This document shows, in pieces, positions 52,963 through 62,604 of a stretch of DNA of 64,000 nt. The position numbers and the translations under genes were made by a program. The stretch is from Jiulongibacter sp024742395 (GTDB lineage: Bacteria; Bacteroidota; Bacteroidia; Cytophagales; Spirosomataceae): positions 4,960,001 through 5,024,000 of the forward strand of contig OZ252236.1 in NCBI GenBank assembly GCA_965249455.1. The letters are read 5' to 3'. The notes under the pieces were generated by a model, which did not search any database, was not told where the DNA came from, and was given only the letters and a program-made list of their open reading frames with translations. Numbering within the stretch: the stretch's first letter is position 1; each line of letters starts with the position of its first letter.

Positions 52963-54330
52963 TTAACCTATTAACGGGAACAAACATTCAAAAGTAGCTC
53001 CCTTACCCACCTCACTATGAGCTTCTATAAACCCATCGTGCCTTTCCATTATTTTTTTGCAGACACTCAAACCTACAGGTTTTGAATTTGAGTTTTTATG
53101 CAGGCCCAATTTATTAAATATCATAAATATTTTCTCTGCATAGCGGGTATCAAAACCCAATCCATTGTCTTTCACTTTCACAGAGTGATACTCCACACCC
53201 ATCACTTCTTTCCTTTCATATACTAAACTAAGAACCACTTCAGGAAGCTCTTGATTTCTAAACTTTACTGAGTTCTCAATAAGTTTTCTGAAAAGGTCTG
53301 TGATTTGGTCTCGATGAACATACATTTTAGGGGTCTCATCTGCTTCTATTCTAACCTTTACATCGGGCTCTAAAGCTACCTGAAACTCAGACGCTACCTC
53401 TTTGAATAAATCAGAAAGATGAACGAAATTCTTTTGAGCTCCCTCAATATTCATCTTTGCTTGATTCTGAAGCCCTTTCACCATTTCAGCAGATTCTTTC
53501 GCCGCATTATCTATGCTTTTCAGATAACCTTCCACCTTATTTACCTCGTTCCGCTTAAAAGCGATCATAGCCGTGTCTGTGAATAACTGAATCTTCCTTA
53601 AAGGCTCTTGCAAATTATGTGAAGTTAGATAGACGTAGTGCTCCAGTTCATTATTGAAATTCAATAGCTTTCTTAACATGACCCTTTTAGAACTCAAAAG
53701 CTCTGTATTATCTGCGAGTTCTGTTTTTAACCTAAAATAGGAATAAGCTAAAATAGAAATTGAAACGACTCCAAGTATGATGAAAGCTATCGGAGTCATT
53801 CGCTCTCCTTGGGTCTGCCTTTCGAGTCTACCTTTTAGCAACATGGTCTCGTGAGCATTCATTTCTTTAATCTCACTCATAAATGACTCTACCTCATTGC
53901 TGGTAGCTACCACATGATTTCTTATGCTGCGGTCTGTAATCAAACCTTTCTCCAGCATCATAATCTCCTCATCTAGCTGGCTTACCCTATTCTCAAATGA
54001 TCGGTTCAAAGAATCCAGATTTCTAACCTGCACAGGATTATCATGAATTAGCTTACCGAGCAATCCCGAAAGCTCTCTGGCGTTTTTTTGTCCGAGCTCG
54101 TACTTTGCCCGGTATGAACTTGACTGAGTAAGTAAAAAAGTTCTTTGGTTTGCCACCATAGATCTATACTCACTTTCTAAATCTATAATGGTATTTTTAA
54201 CCTGATAAGTGTGATCTACCAGATTATTATACCTCGATAGACGGTTATAATAATTGTAAACAGTAAATAGAATCACACCTATAAACAGGAAAGAACCCAG
54301 AAAAAGAATGTCTACAGCCTTATGTTTCAC
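52963..54330 (-). CDS. Sensor histidine kinase with CHASE3-like periplasmic domain
   Basis: 455 aa. TM1 (~8-25), a helical periplasmic domain resembling CHASE3 (VKNTIIDLESEYRSMVANQRTFLL), TM2 (~180-200), then HisKA with SHNLQEPLRKI and HATPase (KDNGLGFD). Orphan by position: no regulator gene on its own strand, but it is divergent from rpoN and an NtrC-type activator, a likely partner. The start is GTG at 54330; the 26-bp palindrome lies just upstream between the divergent genes. Confidence 0.9.
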   Translation of the reverse strand: MKHKAVDILFLGSFLFIGVILFTVYNYYNRLSRYNNLVDHTYQVKNTIIDLESEYRSMVANQRTFLLTQSSSYRAKYELGQKNARELSGLLGKLIHDNPVQVRNLDSLNRSFENRVSQLDEEIMMLEKGLITDRSIRNHVVATSNEVESFMSEIKEMNAHETMLLKGRLERQTQGERMTPIAFIILGVVSISILAYSYFRLKTELADNTELLSSKRVMLRKLLNFNNELEHYVYLTSHNLQEPLRKIQLFTDTAMIAFKRNEVNKVEGYLKSIDNAAKESAEMVKGLQNQAKMNIEGAQKNFVHLSDLFKEVASEFQVALEPDVKVRIEADETPKMYVHRDQITDLFRKLIENSVKFRNQELPEVVLSLVYERKEVMGVEYHSVKVKDNGLGFDTRYAEKIFMIFNKLGLHKNSNSKPVGLSVCKKIMERHDGFIEAHSEVGKGATFECLFPLIG

Positions 54331-54350
54331 GTGTGTTGCCTTTTATTATC

Positions 54351-54376
54351 ATTGTGTGGAATATATTCTACACAAT
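54351..54376. promoter_or_regulatory. 26-bp palindrome in the rpoN / kinase divergent region
   Basis: ATTGTGTGGAATA-TATTCTACACAAT: 12 of 13 arm positions pair. The half-site recurs exactly at 50649 and in shorter form near several stress genes. Candidate upstream activator site of the NtrC-type regulator at 56040. Confidence 0.6.
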
Positions 54377-54428
54377 TTTGGATACATTTGAGCGTAGCGG
54401 TGGTGTATTACTCAAAGGTATGGTTTTT

Positions 54429-54446
54429 TACTACTTGCTAAAGTAG
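54429..54446. repeat. Short palindrome CTACTT-GCTA-AAGTAG upstream of rpoN
   Basis: 16-bp palindrome at about 54431-54446, ~100 bp before the rpoN ATG; possible hairpin or operator. Confidence 0.35.
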
Positions 54447-54548
54447 CACTTTCCAAGGGATCGGTTCGCCATTTTTTTAGATTTAAGTTAAGCTACCCTG
54501 TCAATAGAATTTTTGCTCGAAACGTCAATACTCATAACCTTTATCAAT

Positions 54549-56003
54549 ATGCTTGGTAACGTTCAAATACAATCAACAAAGCAGAGTCAGAAAATTAATA
54601 CTCAGCAGATACAATTTCTGAATTTTCTGTTTCTAAACCAGCAGGAACTCGACAGATACGTAAACAAAGAACTGCTTGAAAACCCTTTTATTGAGCCAAA
54701 AGGAAATGATCAGAACGACAACTATGAGGATGACTCATTCTCTGATAATTCCCTAACGGGCGAGATGAGAAATGAGGAGGTCTTCAGTAAAGATGTACTG
54801 GAGGATGATCAGCCTTATTACAAACTCAACAATGCAGGTTCATCCGGGCCGGCGGATAGCGAGTGGCATGATTTGAGAATGTCTAGAATCACCGAAGAGC
54901 AAAGTGCCACAGAGATATATGAAGAGCAATTAAGGTTTCAAAACCTACCTGATGATATTGTGGAAATCGCCACATTTCTTATACACTCAACAGACGGTAA
55001 AGGATTCTTAAATGCTAATATTGAAGAAGTTACAGACAACCTGTGCTTTGCCAGTAATAAATTCTATGAGGAAGAAAAAGTGCTGAAAGTTAAGGAAATC
55101 CTTAACCGTTTTGAGCCGCTTGGCTTTGCTTCTTTTGACCTTCAGGATTACCTGATTACACTGACCAGGTTAGACACACATTTGGATGAAGAACTGAAGA
55201 ACACTACTCTGAAAGTATTGCAGGAAGGTTTTGAAGATCTCTCTAAATCTAATCCGGCCAAGATTAGTGAACGACTGAAAATAGAGCCTGAAAAGCTGCA
55301 GGAGTGTTTAGAATTTATCACTTCTCTAAATCCTTACCCTACCAAAGGGATGAGTTCTGGTGGTCAGGAAATTAACCATAACATTACCCCTGATTACGAG
55401 ATTATCCAGGTAGACGACAAACTGATTGGCCGCCTTATTTCCAGTAAAAACTATAGCTTTTCAGTTAAAGAAGATTATGCTGCCAGCATGAAAACTACCG
55501 CCAGAAACGGTACAAATAGTTATATAAGCGGGAAGCTGAAGTCAGCTCATTGGTTAATAGATGCCATTGAGCAAAGAAGAGAAACCATGACGAAAGTAAT
55601 AGAAGCCATTACCTATTTACAAGGTGAATACCTGGTTTCCGGCGACTATAAAAAGCTTAGACCCATGATTTTGAAAGATGTGGCAGAATACATTGGAATG
55701 AATATTTCTACCGTTAGCCGAGTAACCAGTAATAAATATGCCCGAACGCCTATAGGACTGGTACACTTGAAAGATTTATTCTCAGAGGGAATTTATCTGG
55801 AAAGCGGAGAAAGAAAGAGTAATAAAGAAATTCAGGAAATGGTGATTAATCTCGTAGAACAGGAGGACAAGAAAAACCCTTTGAGTGATTTTGACATCCA
55901 AAAGATCTTGAAGAAAGAGGGCATTAACCTGACCAGAAGAACCATCACAAAATACAGAAGGGCCGAAAACATCCCTTCATCACTTGAAAGAAAGTCTTTG
56001 TAG
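54549..56003 (+). CDS. rpoN: RNA polymerase sigma-54 factor RpoN
   Basis: 484 aa from the ATG at 54549 (MLGNVQIQSTKQSQKINTQ); the frame opens earlier with TTG but this Met gives the normal region I. Region I (QQIQFLNFLFLNQQELDRYV, ELLENPFIE), an acidic region II, core-binding region, HTH (AEYIGMNISTVSRVTSNKY) and the RpoN box LTRRTITKYRRAENIPSS are all present. The box is close to canonical, so -24 recognition should be broadly normal. The gene is followed 36 bp later by a sigma-54 activator, so the cluster encodes its own sigma factor and enhancer protein. Confidence 0.97.
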   Translation: MLGNVQIQSTKQSQKINTQQIQFLNFLFLNQQELDRYVNKELLENPFIEPKGNDQNDNYEDDSFSDNSLTGEMRNEEVFSKDVLEDDQPYYKLNNAGSSGPADSEWHDLRMSRITEEQSATEIYEEQLRFQNLPDDIVEIATFLIHSTDGKGFLNANIEEVTDNLCFASNKFYEEEKVLKVKEILNRFEPLGFASFDLQDYLITLTRLDTHLDEELKNTTLKVLQEGFEDLSKSNPAKISERLKIEPEKLQECLEFITSLNPYPTKGMSSGGQEINHNITPDYEIIQVDDKLIGRLISSKNYSFSVKEDYAASMKTTARNGTNSYISGKLKSAHWLIDAIEQRRETMTKVIEAITYLQGEYLVSGDYKKLRPMILKDVAEYIGMNISTVSRVTSNKYARTPIGLVHLKDLFSEGIYLESGERKSNKEIQEMVINLVEQEDKKNPLSDFDIQKILKKEGINLTRRTITKYRRAENIPSSLERKSL

Positions 56004-56039
56004 AACAAAGACACCACGTAATTAAAGACTTACCCTTAT

Positions 56040-57536
56040 ATGAAGAAAATTTTAGTAATCGACGACGACCAGGATGTATGCCTGTTACTTGAAAGGTTTT
56101 TGAAGAGACAAGACTTTGCCGTCTCTTTGGCTAATTCAGGAAAGAAAGGACTGGCATTACTTGAGGAAGATGTTCCGGACCTAATTCTCTCAGATTTTAA
56201 ACTGGGAGATATCAACGGGGGTGATTTACTAAAAAGTGTTAAGGAAAAACATCCAAATTTGCCCGTAATTATCATTACAGGTTATTCAGATATAAAAGTG
56301 GCCATCAATGTGATGAAGCATGGTGCCTTTGACTATGTCACTAAGCCCATTTTCCCGGAGGAAATTCTCAATACAATTAAGAAAGCATTGAGTTCTGCTA
56401 CAGAAACAGAAAGTAACTCGGATGAAGCATCTACTTCTTCAGAGTCTCAGCCTACAGAGGAGAAAAAAGCCGAGAAGGCGAGCAGTAAAAAAACCAAAAG
56501 TAAAAAGACAGGAAATATCTTCGGTACTGGTCAGGCCAGCAAAAATCTACTGAATCAAATTAACCTGGTAGCTCCTACCAACTTCAGTGTCATCATCTAT
56601 GGTGAAAGTGGTGCAGGTAAAGAAGCCGTTGCCAGAGAAATACATGCACGAAGCGAAAGAAAGAAAGAGGCTTTTGTGGCCATGGATTGTGGGGCAATAA
56701 ATAAGGAACTGGCCGGAAGCGAATTATTTGGACATGAAAAGGGCTCATTTACGGGTGCTATCACTCAGAAAATTGGACTTTTTGAACAGGCCAATGGCGG
56801 TACGCTCTTTCTGGATGAAGTGGCAAATCTTTCTTATGACGTGCAGGTTTCGCTATTGAGAGTAGTGCAGGAAAGAATGGTCAAAAGAATTGGTGGCAAT
56901 AAAGAAATTAACGTGGATGTTAGAATTATTGTAGCCAGTAATGAAAGGCTTCTGAATGCAGCAAAGAAAGGAAAATTCAGAGAAGACTTGTTTTACAGGT
57001 TTAATGAATTTGAGATTAATGTTCCTGCCCTAAGACACAGAGATAAAGATATTATGCTCTTTGCTGAATACATGCTAAATGGAGTGAATGAAGACTTAAA
57101 TAAAAATATTCAAGGATTCAGTGAAGAAGTAACTGAGGTATTTATGAATTACCCTTGGTATGGTAACATCAGAGAGTTGAAAAATGTAGTAAGACGAGCC
57201 GCATTGCTTTGCCAGGGAGACATCATAAAAGTGGCTAATTTACCTTATGAGCTGGTCAATCATAACCACATTCATTTCTCAGAATCTGACCAGGAAAATT
57301 CTGAAGTCAGCAGTCACTTTTTAAAAACACCAGAAAGTGAGCTGGCCGCTGAAACTACCTTTGAGTCAAAAAATCAGGATAAAGCCGTAAATCTTAAAGA
57401 AGTAGCACGGGAAGCCGAAGCCGAACTGATAGTACGCACCTTAAAAGAAGTAAACTTTAACAAAAGTAAGGCTGCCAGAGTCCTTAACATAGATAGAAAA
57501 ACCCTTTATAATAAGATTAAATATTACGATCTGTAA
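56040..57536 (+). CDS. NtrC-family sigma-54-dependent response regulator
   Basis: 498 aa. Receiver with Asp52 (LILSDFKLGD), a Ser/Glu/Lys-rich linker (~118-158), AAA+ ATPase with Walker A GESGAGKE (~188), GSFTGA sigma-54 contact loop (235-240; a Ser variant of GAFTGA), Walker B GGTLFLDE, and a C-terminal Fis HTH (FNKSKAARVLNIDRKTLYNKIK). The extra charged linker is unusual in NtrC proteins. It is encoded between rpoN and two signalling kinases, so it is the natural partner for both. Confidence 0.95.
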   Translation: MKKILVIDDDQDVCLLLERFLKRQDFAVSLANSGKKGLALLEEDVPDLILSDFKLGDINGGDLLKSVKEKHPNLPVIIITGYSDIKVAINVMKHGAFDYVTKPIFPEEILNTIKKALSSATETESNSDEASTSSESQPTEEKKAEKASSKKTKSKKTGNIFGTGQASKNLLNQINLVAPTNFSVIIYGESGAGKEAVAREIHARSERKKEAFVAMDCGAINKELAGSELFGHEKGSFTGAITQKIGLFEQANGGTLFLDEVANLSYDVQVSLLRVVQERMVKRIGGNKEINVDVRIIVASNERLLNAAKKGKFREDLFYRFNEFEINVPALRHRDKDIMLFAEYMLNGVNEDLNKNIQGFSEEVTEVFMNYPWYGNIRELKNVVRRAALLCQGDIIKVANLPYELVNHNHIHFSESDQENSEVSSHFLKTPESELAAETTFESKNQDKAVNLKEVAREAEAELIVRTLKEVNFNKSKAARVLNIDRKTLYNKIKYYDL

Positions 57537-57537
57537 A

Positions 57538-59013
57538 ATGTCAATTGATTTTAAGAAATCGTTGGTTTCGGAGATAGTTCCTAATGTCTCAGTCTATGAT
57601 GACATTAGTAACCCCATGATTATTATCTCAGACCAAACCCACGAAACCCTATATACTAACCCTTCCTATAACGAGTCTTTTTTCGCGGCATATAGTCAGT
57701 TTCACAGCAAATTTCCTGAACTCCTTAAGAAGTATGCAAGCACCGAAATCAGCAAAACAGAATTACTCATAGACTCTCCATTTGCTGAGGTAATTTGTAA
57801 AGAAATTGAACTTACGAATGGCTCCACTGCCTCTCTGTACATCTTAAAAAGACTGGCTTTTATAAAAGATGAAAACAGCCAAATCCATTACAAGGTATTA
57901 CTCACCGCCGAAAGAGAGCTAAATTTTGGTTGCTGGCGGAACAATGTAATTGATGATCGTATTTTCTGGTCTGATGGTATGGCAAGAATTTTCGGCTATG
58001 AAGATGCCCTTTCCATCAAAGAAGAGAAGAATTTAAAAAACCTACTTAAATACATTCATGAAGAGGATCTGGAGAAAGCTTTAATTAATTTCAAGGAACG
58101 TGTAGGAGGTTCAAAAGACACCGGCACTACGGATATAAGAATTCGGAAAATAGACGGTACTATTCGGTATGTCAGGTTTAAAACTCATTTTATAGACAGA
58201 GAGGGGAGCAAAGTCATAAGCCTGAAAGGCACAATCAAAGACATAACTGAAGACCGCAGAAATGAGTTAATAAAACAGCAGCAACTCTCAGATCTTAATA
58301 AGTCAAACGATGCCTTAACGCAATTTGCCTACACCGCTTCACATGATTTACAGGAACCTCTAAGAAAAATAGAAGCCTATGGAAGCAGGCTTAGAACCAG
58401 CTTAGCTGAGAATCTGGATGAAAAATCAGAAAGGTACCTGGATAGAATGTCTGGTGCCGTGAAGAGAATGAGTCAGTTAATAGACGATATTCTTACGCTA
58501 TCACGACTTTCATCAATTAACACTGAACATGAAGAGGTAGATTTAACAAACGTACTGGAGGGTATTGTCAATGATTATGAGGAATCAATAAAGCAGTCAA
58601 ATGCGGTAATTAATTATAAGCTTCCCAAAGTAATGGGAATAAAATCTCAGCTTCATCAGTTGTTTCAAAACCTCATAAGCAATGCCATTAAATTCAAAAA
58701 TGAGGATAAAGATCCTGAGATAAATATCAACTATACAAAGGCAAAAAAAGCAGAAAAAGAAGCCGTGGGCCTAGACACAAACTCTGATTATTACATCGTT
58801 ACCGTAAAAGATAATGGTTTGGGTTTTGAAGACAAGTTCAATGACGTTGTCTTTGTGCCTTTTAAGCGACTCCATGGAAGATCCGAATATCCGGGAACCG
58901 GTATCGGGCTGGCCATTTGTAAAAAAGTAATTGAAAACCATAACGGTGTTATTCAGGTAAACTCAAAAGAAAATATAGGTACTACATTCTCCATTTATTT
59001 ACCCATAAAATAA
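57538..59013 (+). CDS. PAS-domain cytoplasmic histidine kinase
   Basis: 491 aa, no membrane segment. N-terminal PAS-like region, a PAS/PAC (LNFGCWRNNVIDDRIFWSDG; IRYVRFKTHFIDREG; LKGTIKDITE), HisKA with ASHDLQEPLRKI and a full HATPase ending in GTGIGLAICKKV. Starts 1 bp after the activator gene stop (TAAAATG), so it is the probable cognate kinase. Soluble location points to an internal signal. Confidence 0.93.
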   Translation: MSIDFKKSLVSEIVPNVSVYDDISNPMIIISDQTHETLYTNPSYNESFFAAYSQFHSKFPELLKKYASTEISKTELLIDSPFAEVICKEIELTNGSTASLYILKRLAFIKDENSQIHYKVLLTAERELNFGCWRNNVIDDRIFWSDGMARIFGYEDALSIKEEKNLKNLLKYIHEEDLEKALINFKERVGGSKDTGTTDIRIRKIDGTIRYVRFKTHFIDREGSKVISLKGTIKDITEDRRNELIKQQQLSDLNKSNDALTQFAYTASHDLQEPLRKIEAYGSRLRTSLAENLDEKSERYLDRMSGAVKRMSQLIDDILTLSRLSSINTEHEEVDLTNVLEGIVNDYEESIKQSNAVINYKLPKVMGIKSQLHQLFQNLISNAIKFKNEDKDPEININYTKAKKAEKEAVGLDTNSDYYIVTVKDNGLGFEDKFNDVVFVPFKRLHGRSEYPGTGIGLAICKKVIENHNGVIQVNSKENIGTTFSIYLPIK

Positions 59014-59017
59014 GCCA

Positions 59018-60439
59018 ATGCAAAAGGTAAAGCTTCTGTTAGTAGAAGATGACGAAGAGGATTTTGAACTGTTTCAGGATACCCTTGATGAGATATCCTC
59101 TTATAATTTTGAAGTCACCTGGGCCAATACATTCAAGCAAGGAATTGCCAAAATTGAATCAGAGGAGTTTGATTTATTTGTAATTGATTACATTCTGGGA
59201 GCCTATTCAGGCTTGGATTTGTGCCAGGAAATCATGTTGCTGAGCAAACCCACACCTATTATTTTGCTAACTGGCAAAGGTGATCAGGCCATTGATGAGA
59301 AGGCCTCAGATATGGGTGTGAGTAACTTCCTGATCAAGCGAGAAATCAATTCCGTAAACCTGGAAAGAAGTATTCGTTATTCACTGAAACAGGCAGAAAT
59401 ACTGGCAGCTTTAAAGGTAAGCGAATCAAAGTACAGGGCTGTACTGGAACAATCAAAAGACATTTTATTTATTGCCAACACCAACTGTAAAATACTTAGC
59501 GTCAGCGATTCACTAGAATCTATCACAGGGTATAAGCCCGAAGAACTTGGAGAAAATGGCTTGCTGACATTGGTCACAGACGAAAAGCTCAGGACTAAAT
59601 TTAAAGAAACCATCTTGGCTCAAAAAAGCATTCTGAGCGAAAAAATAACCATTACCTGCAAAAACGGGGACATCAAAACGGTGATTCTCACCTGTAATTA
59701 CCAGGATACGTATAACAATCAAAACTTCCTTCACGGTGTTATAATTGACAAGACAGACGAGATAAAAGCACAGAGAAACAAATTGGTATACGAAAAACTG
59801 GAGTCTACCTCCAGATTTATGAGAACTCTGGCACACGAGGTAAGAAATCCACTTTCAAATATTTCTTTGGCCATTGAAGGCATGGAGGCCGAAGAAGAAG
59901 AGGTTTCTCCTTACTTATCTATAATTAAAAGAAACTCAGGCAGAATAGACAGTATTATCACCAAAGTACTTAACAGTGCTCAAATAGAAGAAAAAGCTTT
60001 TGAACCACTCAATATCATTGAAATCATTCAGAAAACTATTGAAACCGTTGAAGACAAAGCCAAGCTTAAAGGGATAGAACTGATTGTAAAATTACCCGCC
60101 GAGCCACTAATCCTGCCTTTAAATGAGGAACAAATTTCTTTGGCCATTTCCAATCTACTTGTTAACGCTGTAGAAGCCATTGATGATAATAAAGACGGAA
60201 TCATTCAGGTTTATCTTGACGGCACTGAGTTAATTATTTCTGACAATGGCCCGGGAATCTCTAAAGAAGATCAGAGCAAAATATTTGAGCCTTACTTTAC
60301 AAAGAAAACAAATGGCATAGGGCTTGGTCTGGCCAGCAGCCTAAGTATTCTGAAAGCCCATCAGATAGAAATAGATCTCGTTTCAGACCTTAATTCTGGT
60401 GCAACTTTTAAGTTAAAATTGCCTCTAAATGAGGCCTAA
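59018..60439 (+). CDS. Receiver-PAS-histidine kinase hybrid
   Basis: 473 aa: receiver (~1-120, FDLFVIDYILGAYSG with phosphoacceptor Asp), PAS (ILFIANTNCKILSVSDSLESITGY), then HisKA of the AHEVRNPLSNI type and HATPase (FEPYFTKKTNGIGLGLASS). Unlike its neighbours it has the NtrB-like EVRNPL motif and an N-terminal receiver, so it can receive a phosphate and signal on, giving a possible phosphorelay step. Starts 4 bp after the previous kinase gene. Confidence 0.93.
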   Translation: MQKVKLLLVEDDEEDFELFQDTLDEISSYNFEVTWANTFKQGIAKIESEEFDLFVIDYILGAYSGLDLCQEIMLLSKPTPIILLTGKGDQAIDEKASDMGVSNFLIKREINSVNLERSIRYSLKQAEILAALKVSESKYRAVLEQSKDILFIANTNCKILSVSDSLESITGYKPEELGENGLLTLVTDEKLRTKFKETILAQKSILSEKITITCKNGDIKTVILTCNYQDTYNNQNFLHGVIIDKTDEIKAQRNKLVYEKLESTSRFMRTLAHEVRNPLSNISLAIEGMEAEEEEVSPYLSIIKRNSGRIDSIITKVLNSAQIEEKAFEPLNIIEIIQKTIETVEDKAKLKGIELIVKLPAEPLILPLNEEQISLAISNLLVNAVEAIDDNKDGIIQVYLDGTELIISDNGPGISKEDQSKIFEPYFTKKTNGIGLGLASSLSILKAHQIEIDLVSDLNSGATFKLKLPLNEA

Positions 60440-60470
60440 AGGTGACTAGCAGGGCTTTAAAATGCCACTG

Positions 60471-60488
60471 TAGAACAATGTCTACACT
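60471..60488. promoter_or_regulatory. Palindrome TGTAGA-ACAATG-TCTACA upstream of the YihY gene
   Basis: Matches the TGTRGAA/TTCYACA arms of the 54351 palindrome; ~10 bp upstream of a GG-N10-TA motif. Confidence 0.45.
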
Positions 60489-60497
60489 GTTCTTTGT

Positions 60498-60511
60498 GGA
60501 ACAATAATCTA
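60498..60511 (+). promoter_or_regulatory. GG-N10-TA promoter-like motif (YihY)
   Basis: TGT-GGAAC-AATAA-TCTA; GG 26 bp from the ATG at 60524. TCTA replaces TTTA here. Confidence 0.4.
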
Positions 60512-60523
60512 TTCTTACTAGAT

Positions 60524-61462
60524 ATGAAGAATAGTGTAAGCATATCTATAATCTTTAAAGCCTTAAAGCAAACGGTACTGAATTTTGGGGACTATAAAAT
60601 TCCGAAAAAGAGTGCTTCACTTGCATATTATACCACTTTTGCTCTGGCTCCTATATTTTATTTTATCCTTTCTATGGGCAGTCTTTTCTGGGGAGATGAA
60701 ATCTTAAGTGGTGAGATTTTCACTAAGCTTCAAGACTTTGTAGGCCTTGATATTGCTGAAACACTTCAAGGTATTTTAAGTCGTACCACACTTGAAGGGC
60801 AATCAAACATTGCCACTTTAGTCAGCCTCTCCACACTACTTATAGCAGCAACAGGAGTTTTTGTAGAAATGCAGGACTCTATTAATGATATATGGAGTGT
60901 AGAAGCCAAACCTCAGGGAGCTGGTATCATGTCTTTTATCAAAGACAGGCTTCTGAGCTTTTCCATTATTGTAGCCTTAGGATTCTTATTTCTTGTTTCG
61001 ATGCTAATTAACTCAGCTATCGATGTGCTTCATGACAAAATAGAAGAGAATGTCAGTCAACTCTCGCTTATTCTCACGGCCGTGTTAAATAACCTTATTC
61101 TAATCTTATTAATCAGCCTGTTATTTTTCCTGATTTTCAAGATTTTACCCGATGTGAAATTTAATGTAAAGGTCTCTGTAACAGGGGCTTTACTTACTAC
61201 AGCATTATTTTTGGCAGGAAGGTACTTTATTGGTCTGTATCTATCTAATTCTGAGTTAAACTCGGTGTTCGGAGCAGGTGGAACCGTGGTAATCTTATTG
61301 TCATGGGTTTACTATACATCTATTATTTTGTATTTCGGAGCAGCTTTTACAAAGAATGTGGCTTTAGTTTCTAAAGAGAAAATAAGCTCAAGTGAACATG
61401 CCAACTTCGTAGAAAAAAAAACTAAAAAAATAAGTGATGAGCGTATGAGAGAGGTTTCCTAA
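60524..61462 (+). CDS. YihY/BrkB-family membrane protein
   Basis: 312 aa from the ATG at 60524 (MKNSVSISIIFKALKQ); an upstream TTG in frame would put the start inside the regulatory palindrome. About six membrane helices with KKSASLAYYTTFALAPIFYF and the VFVEMQDSINDIW segment typical of the family. Function unsettled (once called RNase BN). Ends 18 bp before the AraC gene. Confidence 0.92.
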   Translation: MKNSVSISIIFKALKQTVLNFGDYKIPKKSASLAYYTTFALAPIFYFILSMGSLFWGDEILSGEIFTKLQDFVGLDIAETLQGILSRTTLEGQSNIATLVSLSTLLIAATGVFVEMQDSINDIWSVEAKPQGAGIMSFIKDRLLSFSIIVALGFLFLVSMLINSAIDVLHDKIEENVSQLSLILTAVLNNLILILLISLLFFLIFKILPDVKFNVKVSVTGALLTTALFLAGRYFIGLYLSNSELNSVFGAGGTVVILLSWVYYTSIILYFGAAFTKNVALVSKEKISSSEHANFVEKKTKKISDERMREVS

Positions 61463-61480
61463 AACGTCAAAGAATAAACC

Positions 61481-62482
61481 ATGTTTACAATTCATTTCAA
61501 GAAAACACCCGAAATCACAGATGCTGAAGGTCAGTCAGTGGTTTCTGAAAAGAAAGAAGACTGCGGGGTCTTTCACCATCACTTATGCAATGACCACATG
61601 GATGGGAAGATTACCGCCTACAAAACTGCAGATGAAATCACTTTCATTATGCTCGATTTACAGATTCATAATGATACCTGTATTACACTCAAAAATCCGG
61701 AAGCGATAAGAAAAGGGATGCATCTTTTTTATAATAGCGGTAGCGACTTACATATTAAAAAACAGAATTGTGAAAAGTATAATGAACTACAAAACGGGCA
61801 TTTATACATCAGCTTACCCAAAGACAAAACCAATTATACGCTTTGTCTGAAACCCAATGCCCGCTTCAAAACCATTGTTATTCAGACCAACTTTCTTGAC
61901 TTGTTGAATGACAACTTTTGCCCCAATGGCAATCTTCCTCAAAATCTGGAAAATGCAAAAAATGGAGTCTATAATGAAAGAATTCAAAAGAAGCCATTGA
62001 ATAATCAAATGAAGGAGCTGGTAAACAAATGTCTAACCAATGCTCAGGAAGGACTTGAAAAAAGAATGAATCTTGAAGCTCACTGTAAAGAGTTAATGGC
62101 ATTGGCTATTGGCACTATTGGCCGATACAAAAATACATATGCAAACTCTGCCGATTGCCTTAGCACTAAAGAGAAAGAGGCGATTATCAGAGCTGCCGAA
62201 ATTATGGAAGAACAATACGCCAACCCTCCGCTTCAAAGGGAATTGGCGAAAATGGTAGGTTTAAATGTTAATAAACTTACCAATGGTTTTAAACTGGTGT
62301 ACGGCTGTACCATTAACAAATACGGTCTGAAAATCAGAATGAATAAAGCCAAGAGCTTGCTTTTATCTGAAGACAAGGTGGCTGTTTTTGAAGTATCAGA
62401 AAGGATTGGCTTTAATAATACTTCTTACTTCATAAAGAAGTTTAAAGAAGAGTTTGGTGAGTATCCCGGCGAGTACGTGTAG
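61481..62482 (+). CDS. AraC-family transcriptional regulator (HTH C-terminal)
   Basis: 333 aa. N-terminal ~215 residues are an unrecognised sensor domain with several His/Cys (DCGVFHHHLCNDHMDG) that might bind metal; the C-terminal ~100 are AraC HTH (LQRELAKMVGLNVNKLTNGFK; FEVSERIGFNNTSYFIKKFKEEFG). It belongs to the Bacteroidota group with N-terminal unknown domains and a PGEY-type end. Cotranscribed with YihY; may add a second input to the stress regulon. Confidence 0.9.
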   Translation: MFTIHFKKTPEITDAEGQSVVSEKKEDCGVFHHHLCNDHMDGKITAYKTADEITFIMLDLQIHNDTCITLKNPEAIRKGMHLFYNSGSDLHIKKQNCEKYNELQNGHLYISLPKDKTNYTLCLKPNARFKTIVIQTNFLDLLNDNFCPNGNLPQNLENAKNGVYNERIQKKPLNNQMKELVNKCLTNAQEGLEKRMNLEAHCKELMALAIGTIGRYKNTYANSADCLSTKEKEAIIRAAEIMEEQYANPPLQRELAKMVGLNVNKLTNGFKLVYGCTINKYGLKIRMNKAKSLLLSEDKVAVFEVSERIGFNNTSYFIKKFKEEFGEYPGEYV

Positions 62483-62604
62483 AGAATAATACACAATTGT
62501 GTCAGCTGTTGGGATAATTGTGCTACAATATTTTACTGTCCTATCTTGATTTTTGCCACGCTATCGAGATGAAGGAGTAGTGGCTTTCACTTGTTAGTTA
62601 GAGT

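Noticed and set aside
54513..54548. TTG-initiated N-terminal extension of RpoN
   Set aside because: The ATG at 54549 starts exactly at normal region I; the extension has no counterpart in sigma-54 proteins I know.
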